From the NCBI RefSeq assembly GCF_014650815.1, contig NZ_BMVR01000001.1, positions 124,001-188,000 of the forward strand: a DNA stretch of 64,000 nucleotides. Direction: 5' to 3'. Positions 44,361 through 52,242 of the stretch are shown here, one piece after another (the stretch's first letter is position 1; each line of letters starts with the position of its first letter). The notes under the pieces are model-generated. The model had not been told where the DNA came from. It saw only the letters and a list, made by a program, of their open reading frames with translations, and searched no databases. The DNA is from Streptomyces flavofungini (GTDB lineage: Bacteria > Actinomycetota > Actinomycetes > Streptomycetales > Streptomycetaceae). Both the position numbers and the translations under genes were made by a program.

Positions 44361-44515
44361 GGCCGGGGGCCCTGCGGGGCTTTCCCCCGTCCCGCCCCTT
44401 CCCGAAACCGGGGGCTGCCGCCCCCTGGGCCCCCGCTTGTCGACGCTCCGCGCCTCGTCCTCAAACTCCCCCAAGCTCTCAAGGAGCAGGGGGACCCCCA
44501 CGACGGGCTAGAGAC

Positions 44516-44562
44516 AGCCCCTCCGGCGTTTGAGGAGCGGGGTCCGGGGCGGCGCCCCGGTT
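44516..44562 (+). repeat. Dispersed intergenic repeat, second copy
   Basis: 47-bp element identical to the reverse complement of 17768-17814 except for one base. It contains the CCGGGGC/GCCCCGG hairpin and stands between convergent matB and subtilase genes, so it may again act as a terminator. More diverged related sequence is seen at about 61255-61350. Confidence 0.8.
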
Positions 44563-44597
44563 TCGGAGAAGGGGCGGGACCGGAGCCCCCGCGAGGG

Positions 44598-47500
44598 CTA
44601 CCGCACCCCCACCCCCCGCACCACCTCCTGCGACACCGACCCGCCCCGGTCGTCCCGCACCGACGCCCGGAAGGAGATCGCCTCCGCGGCGCCGGGGACC
44701 TTCAGCTTGCCCGTCCAGGCGGGCGAGCGGCCGTCCCGGGACAGGCGGACGTCCTGCCAGGACTTGCCGTCGTCGTAGGAGACCGAGAGGGCCGCGGCCC
44801 CGATGCGCCCCGTGCCGACGGCGCCCTGAACATACTCGGCGGAGATGCCGACCGGCACGGTCCGCCCGCCCCGGACGTCGCCGGACAGGTCCGTGGGGAC
44901 GTCGAAGCCGAGGTTCAGCAACGGCAGGAACGTCTTGCGGTCGTCGGGCGTGCGGGCCGAGCGAAAGGTCCACTCGGAGTGGGCCTTGGTGGCGAGGCGC
45001 CAGCGGGCGGGGTCCATGGTGGTGTCGGTGACGAGCTTGTAGGGGCGCTCCTCGGGGGCCGCGCCCGTGACGTAGACGCCGGAGCTGGTGCGGCGGTCGA
45101 CCAGTGTGCCGTCGGCGTAGACGGCGGTGGTCTGGGTCAGGGAGTCGTCGTTCCAGACGTCGCCGAAGCCGGTGTGGTCGGGGCCGGAATCGCCCCAGCC
45201 GGGGGCGTTGAAGTCCAGGTTGTCGCCGCTGCGTTGCTGGCCCCAGCCGAGGCCGGTGCCGAGCCAGGGGTGCCAGACCGGCTTGAACCAGTCGCGGGGG
45301 GTGCGCTTGCCGGGGCGGTAGTCGACCAGGCCGCTGCGCTGTTCCACGGCGTCGGGGCCGTAGTGCAGGGACTCGTGCCAGTGGCGGCCCTTGCCCGCGG
45401 CGACGTAGTCGGTGCGGGTGGCGGGGTAGGAGATCCGCTCGGGAAAGCCCAGGCCGATCTCGAACGTGTCGGTGAGGGAGTAGCGGAACTCGCCGCCCGG
45501 CTCGGTGCGGCGGGTGGGGGCGTGGAACTTGGTGGGGATCACGGCCAGTTCGCGTGCCGAAGGGCTGTACGTCAGGTCGCGGGACGGAATCGCGCCCTCG
45601 TGGCCGTCCTCCAGGTCGTACACGTACGGGGTGTAGGGGGTCGACTCGGACTCCACCGAGCGGCCCCGCCGCGCCGCGTCCCGCAGCTTCGCGCCGTCCG
45701 CCGCGTTCACCGTCGCGATCCGCAGCGGCCGGTCCGCGTTGTCGTCCGTGCCGAACCAGGCGTTCAGCCGGCCGGGCACGTCGTCCGTCACGAACAGCGC
45801 CTTCGCGCCCGCGTCCTGCGCGGCCTGCGCGAGCTGCGAGGGGGTCAGTTGGCCGGTCCCGCCCTTGCGGGTCACCACAACTGCCTTGCCCCGTACGTTC
45901 TTTCCCTCGTACGCGGACGGCGAGCCGTCACCCGCGTCGACCAGTTTCAGGCGCGAGCGGCCCGTGCCCAGGGTGGAGCCGGGCTGCGCCACGGCCTCGC
46001 CGATGCCCTCGACGTCCAGGAGCGGCTTGCCGAGGCGCCACACCGTGCGGTACTCGAAGCGCCCCTCGGCCACCTTCGCCGTCGGCGCCGCGAACACGCT
46101 GTCGTACTTCACCGGCACCTGCACGGCGCCCTGGTAGGCGGAGCCGTTCGCCGTGCGGTCGTACTCCATGACGAGTTGGCGGGTCTCGGCACTGCGCGGC
46201 ACCTTGGCTTTGATCTCGCGCAACGTGCGGGCGTCCAGGGTTATCTCACGGTCTCTGTTCAGGGTGATCTCGGGGGCCGCCAGGAAGCCGAGGCCCAGGG
46301 AGTCCTCGCCGTGTGCGCCGCGTACGTCCAGGAACGAGGACAGGGCGTACGTCGCGGGCTTCAGGCGGAGCTTCAGCTCGCCGGACTCCCCTACCGTCGC
46401 CGGGTACGGGTCCGCGCCCTTCGTCAGCGGCTGGACCACCAGGTCCGCGGGCGTCGCGGCGCCGTCGCGGTCCTTGACCTTGACGGTGAGCGTGTACCGC
46501 TCCTCCTCCTTGACCAGGCCGAACGCCGTCCGGGCGACCTCCTTGCCGGCCGCGCTCGCCACGACCGCGCCGCTGGTGGCACCGACGGGGGCCTTCGCTC
46601 CGTCGCCGGTCACGGTCGTGGACTCCGTGCCGTGCGCGGGGACGGTGAGCTTCGTGTCGGCGAGGGTGACCACGCCGTCGGCGGCGCCGCGCGTCGCCAG
46701 TGTCAACTCCACGGGTGCGGCGGACGAGTTGGTGTAGGTCACCGTCCTCGACACCGGCTTGTCGTCCTCGTACGGCCAGCGGTGGAAGCCGAAGTCGGCG
46801 CCGCCCGTCGCGGTGACCTTCGCGCCGATCGCCGACGGCACGTCCACCCGTCCGGCGCCCAGCTCGTACACGGACGCGTCCAGCGCCCGGGAGCTGGACA
46901 TCAGGGCGTCCTTGAGCTGCTGTCCGGTCCAGTCGGGGTGCTGCTCGGCGAGCAGCGCGGCGACGCCCGCGATGTGCGGGGTCGCCATCGACGTACCGCT
47001 CATGGAGGTGTAGTAGCCCTCCCCGGCGGTGAGTTGGGAGCGGGCCGCGAGGATGTCGACGCCGGGGGCGGACAGGTCGGGCTTGAGGGCGTTGTCGCCG
47101 AAGCGGGGGCCCTGGCTGGTGAAGTACGCGGCCTCATCGGCGGAGTCGACGGCGCCGACGGTCAGCGCGGAGTCGGCCGCGCCGGGCGAGCCGATCGACT
47201 GGGGCGCGCCGGTGTTGCCCGCCGCGATCACGAAGAGCGCGCCGGTGTCCTTGGTGAGGGTGTTGACGGCGGTGGCCATCGGGTCGGTGCCGTCGCTGGC
47301 CTCGGTCGAACCGAGGCTCATGGACACGATCTTGGCGTCCACGTCCTTCGCGGCCCACTCCATGCCCGCGATGATCTCCGACTCGCTGCCGAAGCCCTCG
47401 TCGCTGAGCACCTTGCCGACGGCGAGGTCCGCGCCGGGCGCGACCCCCTTCTCCTTGCCGTCGGACGCGGCGCCGCTGCCGCCCACCGTGGCGGTGACAT

Positions 47501-48395
47501 GGGTGCCGTGGCCGCCGCGGTCGGCGACCTCCTGGCCCGGGATGAAGCTCTTCGTCGCGCCGATCCGGTCCTTCAGGTCGGGGTGCGTGAGGTCGGCGCC
47601 GGTGTCGAGGACGGCGACCTGCACGCCCTTCCCGGTGAGCCCGGCCTCCCAGGCCTCGGGCGTACCGATCTGGGCGTTGCTCTCGGCCATGTCCGCCTCG
47701 ACACGGCCGTCGAGCCAGATCTTCGCGATGCCTCCGCCGAAGTGACCACCGCTCCCCTGCACGGCCGCGCCGTCCCCGGCTGCCGCCCCGCCCTTCCCGG
47801 AGGTGAGGGCCCGCCAGAAGGCCGTGCCCCGCGCCGCCTTGAGCGCGGTCCCGCGCACACTCGGCAGCGAGCGCACCTTGTCCGTACCCCGCGGGGCACG
47901 CGCGTTCCGCGCCGTCCGCGCCGTGTCGTACGTGACGATCACCGGCGTCGTCGCCTTCGCGCCGCCCCGGCCCACGCCCTGCCGCAGCAGCTCCGTCACG
48001 TCGAACAGCCGCTTGTCCAGGGCGCCCGCGCGCAGATGAGGCCGCGCCTCGTCCGGTACGACGGTGACGTGCCCGTCGACCACGGAGGTGCGGACGGCCC
48101 CGCTCGCACCGGGCGGCCGCTCCACCGTGACGGTCTGCCTGCCCCCGCCGAGGGAGGTGACGGTGACCTCGTCGCCGGTGATGAGGGTGACGGTCCTCGG
48201 GCCCGCGGACTTCCCCGCGCCACGCGGCTGTTGGGCCGTGGCGTCGGCCACCTGGGCGGCGGCCGCAGGGGTGGCGGTGGCGGTCGCCGCGAGGCCGGAC
48301 GGGAGCAGGGCCAGGGCGAGTCCGGCGGGCAGGATTCTGAGACGGGCGCCGCGGGCTCTGCCACGGTCTCTGGGGGCGCTTCGGGGTCTCGGCAT
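44598..48395 (-). CDS. Secreted S8 subtilisin-like serine peptidase
   Basis: 1265-residue exported protease. Sec signal up to about residue 48 (LALALLPSGLAATATATPAA), a propeptide of about 190 residues, then the S8 domain with Asp264 (AVLDTGAD), His296 (GGHGTHV) and Ser469 (SGTSMATPH). A Protease-associated (PA) insert follows further on (GKAVVVTRKGGTGQLTPSQL), then several beta-sandwich domains. It resembles the large Streptomyces subtilases involved in extracellular protein degradation. ATG 48395 follows AGAGG; a TTG just before is not needed. Divergent from the Trypco gene by 233 nt. Confidence 0.9.
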   Translation of the reverse strand: MPRPRSAPRDRGRARGARLRILPAGLALALLPSGLAATATATPAAAAQVADATAQQPRGAGKSAGPRTVTLITGDEVTVTSLGGGRQTVTVERPPGASGAVRTSVVDGHVTVVPDEARPHLRAGALDKRLFDVTELLRQGVGRGGAKATTPVIVTYDTARTARNARAPRGTDKVRSLPSVRGTALKAARGTAFWRALTSGKGGAAAGDGAAVQGSGGHFGGGIAKIWLDGRVEADMAESNAQIGTPEAWEAGLTGKGVQVAVLDTGADLTHPDLKDRIGATKSFIPGQEVADRGGHGTHVTATVGGSGAASDGKEKGVAPGADLAVGKVLSDEGFGSESEIIAGMEWAAKDVDAKIVSMSLGSTEASDGTDPMATAVNTLTKDTGALFVIAAGNTGAPQSIGSPGAADSALTVGAVDSADEAAYFTSQGPRFGDNALKPDLSAPGVDILAARSQLTAGEGYYTSMSGTSMATPHIAGVAALLAEQHPDWTGQQLKDALMSSSRALDASVYELGAGRVDVPSAIGAKVTATGGADFGFHRWPYEDDKPVSRTVTYTNSSAAPVELTLATRGAADGVVTLADTKLTVPAHGTESTTVTGDGAKAPVGATSGAVVASAAGKEVARTAFGLVKEEERYTLTVKVKDRDGAATPADLVVQPLTKGADPYPATVGESGELKLRLKPATYALSSFLDVRGAHGEDSLGLGFLAAPEITLNRDREITLDARTLREIKAKVPRSAETRQLVMEYDRTANGSAYQGAVQVPVKYDSVFAAPTAKVAEGRFEYRTVWRLGKPLLDVEGIGEAVAQPGSTLGTGRSRLKLVDAGDGSPSAYEGKNVRGKAVVVTRKGGTGQLTPSQLAQAAQDAGAKALFVTDDVPGRLNAWFGTDDNADRPLRIATVNAADGAKLRDAARRGRSVESESTPYTPYVYDLEDGHEGAIPSRDLTYSPSARELAVIPTKFHAPTRRTEPGGEFRYSLTDTFEIGLGFPERISYPATRTDYVAAGKGRHWHESLHYGPDAVEQRSGLVDYRPGKRTPRDWFKPVWHPWLGTGLGWGQQRSGDNLDFNAPGWGDSGPDHTGFGDVWNDDSLTQTTAVYADGTLVDRRTSSGVYVTGAAPEERPYKLVTDTTMDPARWRLATKAHSEWTFRSARTPDDRKTFLPLLNLGFDVPTDLSGDVRGGRTVPVGISAEYVQGAVGTGRIGAAALSVSYDDGKSWQDVRLSRDGRSPAWTGKLKVPGAAEAISFRASVRDDRGGSVSQEVVRGVGVR

Positions 48396-48490
48396 CAAGG
48401 CGACCTCTCTTCGTCGGCTCCGGGTGGGGGGTGGCCCGGGTGCTGCGAAGAAGTGTCAGCCGCGTGGTGTTGCGGGAGAGTTGCCGGGGA

Positions 48491-48524
48491 CTGGCGGGAA
48501 GCTGCCAGGGCGGCTTCCCGCCAG
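48491..48524 (+). promoter_or_regulatory. Hairpin in the leader of the conflict operon
   Basis: CTGGCGGGAAGC (48491-48502) pairs perfectly with GCTTCCCGCCAG (48513-48524) around a 10-nt loop, 105 nt upstream of the Trypco start. It could be an operator in DNA or an attenuating structure in the leader RNA. Confidence 0.4.
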
Positions 48525-48547
48525 GTCGGCGGGTCGGCAAGAATGTC

Positions 48548-48600
48548 GGCGAACGAGCAGCGAGCGAGTGGCGAACCAGCGGCGAGCGAGCGGCGAACGG
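48548..48600 (+). repeat. 22-bp tandem repeat upstream of the Trypco gene
   Basis: Two 22-bp units (48548-48569, 48570-48591; 18 of 22 positions alike) and the start of a third (GGCGAACGG). They end 28 nt before the start codon. Confidence 0.7.
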
Positions 48601-48628
48601 GCACACACCGGTTTTCTACGGGGGCGAC

Positions 48629-49153
48629 ATGGACGGTCTGGTGCAGTTCACGACGGAAGGCGGCGCGCACGTGGTGCTCGCCGACGTCGACGACGACGGC
48701 TCGGGCGCCCGCCTGGTGTCGCGCGGCGAAGGACCCGCCCTCGCCGCCCGCACCTTCGAGGCCTCCCTGGGGCCGGTGCGCACCGCCGCCGAGTCGGCCC
48801 TGCGGGTGTTCCGCGACGGCGACCTCGCGCCGGACTCCGTGGAGATCGAGTTCGGCGTACGGATGACGGCGGAGGCGGGGGCGGTGATCGTCAAGGGGTC
48901 CGGGGAGGGGCATCTGCTGGTGCGGCTCTCGTGGTCGCCGGAGGGGCGTTCGGATGGCTCGGGGAACTCGGGGAACTCTGGGAACGCCGCACCCGAGGCC
49001 CGGGGGAACTCTGGGAACGCCGCACCCGAGGCCCGGGGGAACTCAGGGCCCACCGCACCCGAGGCCCGGGGGAACTCAGGGCCCACCGCACCCGAGGCCC
49101 GGGGGAACTCAGGGAACGCGGCCTCGAACGGAGAGCCCACGCCCGCCTCATGA
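48629..49153 (+). CDS. Trypsin-co-occurring domain 1 (CU044_2847-type) protein
   Basis: 174 residues. Residues 1-100 are the Trypco1 domain: GGAHVVLADVDDDGS, FEASLGPVRTAAESALRVF, SVEIEFGVRMTAEAGAVIV and GHLLVRLSW, matching the family pattern I recall. Residues from 110 on are a disordered linker made of four 11-residue repeats (GNSGNAAPEAR type), coded by 33-bp DNA repeats. ATG 48629 has a GGGGG purine stretch upstream. It overlaps the next gene by 4 nt (ATGA). Trypco domains are found beside trypsin-like effectors of NTP-dependent conflict systems and may inhibit or activate them. Confidence 0.85.
   Translation: MDGLVQFTTEGGAHVVLADVDDDGSGARLVSRGEGPALAARTFEASLGPVRTAAESALRVFRDGDLAPDSVEIEFGVRMTAEAGAVIVKGSGEGHLLVRLSWSPEGRSDGSGNSGNSGNAAPEARGNSGNAAPEARGNSGPTAPEARGNSGPTAPEARGNSGNAASNGEPTPAS
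48971..49102 (+). repeat. 33-bp tandem repeat, four copies, in the Trypco gene
   Basis: Units at 48971-49003, 49004-49036, 49037-49069 and 49070-49102, then a partial fifth. Units 1-2 and units 3-4 form two near-identical pairs. In frame, coding a flexible linker. Confidence 0.9.
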
Positions 49154-51099
49154 GCAGTACGGCCTGGCACGCCCGGGTGGAGTGCGGACGCGAGACCGGC
49201 GCCGGGTTCCTCGTGTCGGAGCGGCACGTGCTGACCTGCGCGCACGTCGTGCGGGACAGCGCCGCGGCCGGGGTCGCCGTCTCCTTCCCGCACCGCAGGG
49301 AACTCGGCGCGGTCGCGGCCGTCGTCGGCGCGCACGGCGGCTGGAGCGGCCGCGACGACCACTCCGGTGACCTCGCCGTCCTCGAACTCGACCGGGCCGT
49401 GCCCATTCCGCCCGCCGGTTTCGCCGCCCCCGACGACGCCTACCTGGAGCCCCGCCCGCGGCTGGTCGCCTACGGCTTCCCGCGCGGGTACGCCGAGGGC
49501 ACCATCGCCGAGTACCGCGCCACCGCCGCCCAGCTGATCGCCGACGAATGGGTGCAGCTGGAGGCCTGGAGCGCGCACGGCCAGCCCCTCGCGCCCGGTT
49601 TCAGCGGCGCCGCCGTGACCCTCGCCGACAGCGGGCTCGTCGTCGGCATGGTGTCGGCGGTGGCCGGGGCGGCCGGGGTCCGCAACGGGCGGATGCTGCC
49701 CGCGCCGGTCATGGCCCGCTACTGGCCGCGCCTCGCCGAGCTGATCCCCGTCCCCGGCCGGGGCCGCACGGCCCGGCACCGGCTGCGCGCCCTCGTGGCG
49801 GACGCCGAGAAGGCGGGTCCGGCGGCGGGGCGGTCGGCGGCGGCCGCGTGGGCGCCGGAACGGCTCTACCTCGACGCGGTCGGGCCCCTGGGTCCGCCGG
49901 TGCCGCCGGGCGGGTTCACGTCGCTGTGGTCGGCGGCCTGGTACGTGCTCTCGGAGGTGGACGTGCCGGGGGCGGTGGAGCGGTTCGCGGACCGGCTTGC
50001 GGGGCTGGCGGCGGGGGGCGGGGCCGAGGCCGGGGAGTCGGGGGAGGCGGGGGGCGGGGCCGAGTTACCGGACTCCCGGGAGGTGGGCGCGTACGCGTTA
50101 CGGGACGCGGCCCGCGGACGAGACGGGCGCACCCCCGAAGTGCCGGGCGCGGCAGCGGCACCGGAGCCCCCGTCAGCGCGGCACCGGCCCGGACGCGCCC
50201 CCTCCCCCTGGTCCCCCATCCTCGTCGAACTCGCCCGCAGCGGCGCCGGTGACGACCAGGTCCTCGTCGAGGTGTCCGCGTGCCGCGACGGGCACCGGCA
50301 CCCGGTGGGCGCGCGCACGCTGGCCAAGGGCCGGGTACGGCCGTACGTCCAGGAGCTCATCGACGAGGCCTTCGGCCAACTCGCGCCGGACGCCGAGGAG
50401 CTGATCACCTTCGTACTGCCCCGGGAGTGGCTGAACGAGCCCGTGGCCCGCTGGGAGCGCAGCGCCGACGACCCGACGCCCCTCGGCTGCTCGTACCCCC
50501 TGGTGGTGACCGACCGGGCGCGTCGCGCGGGCGGCCTGCGCCACCAGCTCACGCGCACGTGGGAGCGGCTCGACGGCAAGTCCACGACGGTCGTGCACCG
50601 GGTCGGGTGCACCGACGGGGAACAGCCCAACAAGCTGCGCTTCCGGCTGCGGAGCGGGGACGTGGACCTCGCGGGGTTCGCCTCGCCGCCCAAGGCGGCG
50701 CGGGTGAAGCAGCATTTCGAGGTGTCGCTGAACGCGCCCGCGCCGGTGTTGCTGTGGGCGCGGGTGGGGTGCGAGCACGAGGGCAGGGGGACTGCCGCAG
50801 GGACCGGGGGCGGCGGGGACACCGGACCCGCCGACCGCACCACCGCGGCCGCGCCGGACGCCGACGGCACCGCGGCCGCACCCCCGTGCCCCGGCGCCGC
50901 CTTCCTCGACCAGCTCGCCGCCCACCTCTCCCTGCTCCCGCCCGCCGAACTCCCCCGCCACGTCCTGGCGTTGCGCGAGAGCGCCGACGCCGCCGACGAA
51001 CCCGAGCTGCACTGGGCCCGGGACATCCAGCTCCTGTGGGACGACCCGCGCTGCTTCCCGGACGCGGCGGCCGCCCCGCTGCACTCCCCCGTCACCTGA
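49150..51099 (+). CDS. Trypsin-like protease with VMAP-C-like C-terminus
   Basis: 649 residues. N-terminal trypsin-fold protease with complete triad: His32 (LTCAHVV), Asp74 (HSGDLAVLEL) and Ser152 (PGFSGAAV); no signal peptide, so it acts in the cytoplasm. A linker of about 130 residues is followed by a domain (from about 350) with ILVELARSGAGDDQVLVEVS, ELITFVLPREWLNEPV and LGCSYPLVVTDRARR, the VMAP-C pattern. Leu306 and Leu317 are coded by TTA (50065-50067, 50098-50100), so translation should need bldA tRNA. ATGA overlap with the Trypco gene, 27 nt before the AAA gene. Likely the effector/receptor of the system. Confidence 0.85.
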   Translation: MSSTAWHARVECGRETGAGFLVSERHVLTCAHVVRDSAAAGVAVSFPHRRELGAVAAVVGAHGGWSGRDDHSGDLAVLELDRAVPIPPAGFAAPDDAYLEPRPRLVAYGFPRGYAEGTIAEYRATAAQLIADEWVQLEAWSAHGQPLAPGFSGAAVTLADSGLVVGMVSAVAGAAGVRNGRMLPAPVMARYWPRLAELIPVPGRGRTARHRLRALVADAEKAGPAAGRSAAAAWAPERLYLDAVGPLGPPVPPGGFTSLWSAAWYVLSEVDVPGAVERFADRLAGLAAGGGAEAGESGEAGGGAELPDSREVGAYALRDAARGRDGRTPEVPGAAAAPEPPSARHRPGRAPSPWSPILVELARSGAGDDQVLVEVSACRDGHRHPVGARTLAKGRVRPYVQELIDEAFGQLAPDAEELITFVLPREWLNEPVARWERSADDPTPLGCSYPLVVTDRARRAGGLRHQLTRTWERLDGKSTTVVHRVGCTDGEQPNKLRFRLRSGDVDLAGFASPPKAARVKQHFEVSLNAPAPVLLWARVGCEHEGRGTAAGTGGGGDTGPADRTTAAAPDADGTAAAPPCPGAAFLDQLAAHLSLLPPAELPRHVLALRESADAADEPELHWARDIQLLWDDPRCFPDAAAAPLHSPVT

Positions 51100-51126
51100 C
51101 CGTCCCGTACCGAGGAAAGAGTCCGC

Positions 51127-52242
51127 ATGTCCCTGTGGCCCGTGTACACCGGCACGAGCGAGCCGCACGACGGCATCACGCGGCTGCCCCCGCCGCCGCC
51201 GTGGCGCGCCTTCGACGGCGGCCCCGTCCTCGACGCCCCGCGCGCGGACCGCTCCGCGACCTCCCCCGACCGCGCGCACCGCGCCCGCACCTACCGCGCC
51301 ACCGACGAGTGCGTCCAACTCGTCAACGCCGCCCTGTACCTGCGCCGCCCCCTGCTCGTCACCGGCCCGCCCGGCAGCGGCAAGTCGAGCCTCGTCTACG
51401 CGGTCGCCCGCGAGCTGGGGCTCGGCCCCGTGCTGCGCTGGAACATCACCAGCCGCAGCACGCTGCACGACGGCCTGTACCAGTACGATCCGCTGTCCCG
51501 CCTGTACGCGGCGGGCCGCGCCGCGGCCGACAGCGCCGGGGGCGGCGGCGACTCCGGTCCCGCCGGCGGCGCCCCGGCGCCCGACGCCCCGCCGGCCGCC
51601 GACCCCGCCACCACCCCGCCGCCGCCCGACCGTACCGGCATCGAGGACCACCTCCGCCTCGGCCCCCTCGGCACCGCCCTGCTCCCCTACGCCCACCCCC
51701 GCGCCCTGCTCATCGACGAGATCGACAAGAGCGACCTGGACCTGCCGAACGACCTCCTGAACGTCCTGGAGGAGGGCCAGTACGAGATCCCGGAGCTGGC
51801 GCGCGTCGCCCGGCACACGCCGACCGCGTCGTTGCCCGCCGACGGCTCGGACGACCCCGTCACCGTGGCGAAGGGCCGGGTGCGCTGCCGCGCGTTCCCG
51901 TTCGTGGTGCTCACCAGCAACGGCGAACGCGAGTTCCCGCCCGCCTTCCTGCGCCGCTGCGTCACCCTGCGCCTGCGCCGCCCGCACGGCGAGCACCTGG
52001 AGGAGATCGTCCGCGCCCACCTGGGCGAACCGGACGTGCACGCCCGCGAGTTGATCGACCGCTTCGTGGCCCGCGGCAGCGGCGGCGAGCTGGCCACCGA
52101 CCAGCTCCTCAACGCCATCTACCTCACCGGCGCGGCCGGACTGGAGGCCACGTCCCGGGACGAGCTGGCACGGCTGCTCATGCCGTACTTGAGCGAGGGC
52201 GCGGAGCACGCGCCGGACGAGGGGTCCGATGCGGGGTTCTGA
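51127..52242 (+). CDS. MoxR-type AAA+ ATPase
   Basis: 371 residues. After a Pro-rich N-terminus: Walker A GPPGSGKS at 80-87, Walker B ALLIDEIDK, sensor-1 region VVLTSNGEREFPPAFLRRC with the arginine finger, and a helical lid. A disordered Gly/Ala/Pro insert (about 135-170) precedes Walker B. MoxR AAA ATPases work with vWA proteins as chaperone-like activators. It is set between the trypsin/VMAP-C gene and the vWA-like SAV_2336 gene, whose start lies 14 nt inside this gene. GAGGAAAGAG precedes ATG 51127. Confidence 0.9.
   Translation: MSLWPVYTGTSEPHDGITRLPPPPPWRAFDGGPVLDAPRADRSATSPDRAHRARTYRATDECVQLVNAALYLRRPLLVTGPPGSGKSSLVYAVARELGLGPVLRWNITSRSTLHDGLYQYDPLSRLYAAGRAAADSAGGGGDSGPAGGAPAPDAPPAADPATTPPPPDRTGIEDHLRLGPLGTALLPYAHPRALLIDEIDKSDLDLPNDLLNVLEEGQYEIPELARVARHTPTASLPADGSDDPVTVAKGRVRCRAFPFVVLTSNGEREFPPAFLRRCVTLRLRRPHGEHLEEIVRAHLGEPDVHARELIDRFVARGSGGELATDQLLNAIYLTGAAGLEATSRDELARLLMPYLSEGAEHAPDEGSDAGF

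Noticed and set aside
44979..48866. 1295-codon plus-strand ORF opposite the subtilase gene
   Set aside because: Val/Gly/Arg-rich shadow; the subtilase on the other strand has all three catalytic residues and a signal peptide.
48971..49102. CRISPR-like array from 33-bp direct repeats
   Set aside because: The units are directly adjacent with no spacers and are in frame in a protein gene; they are a coding minisatellite.
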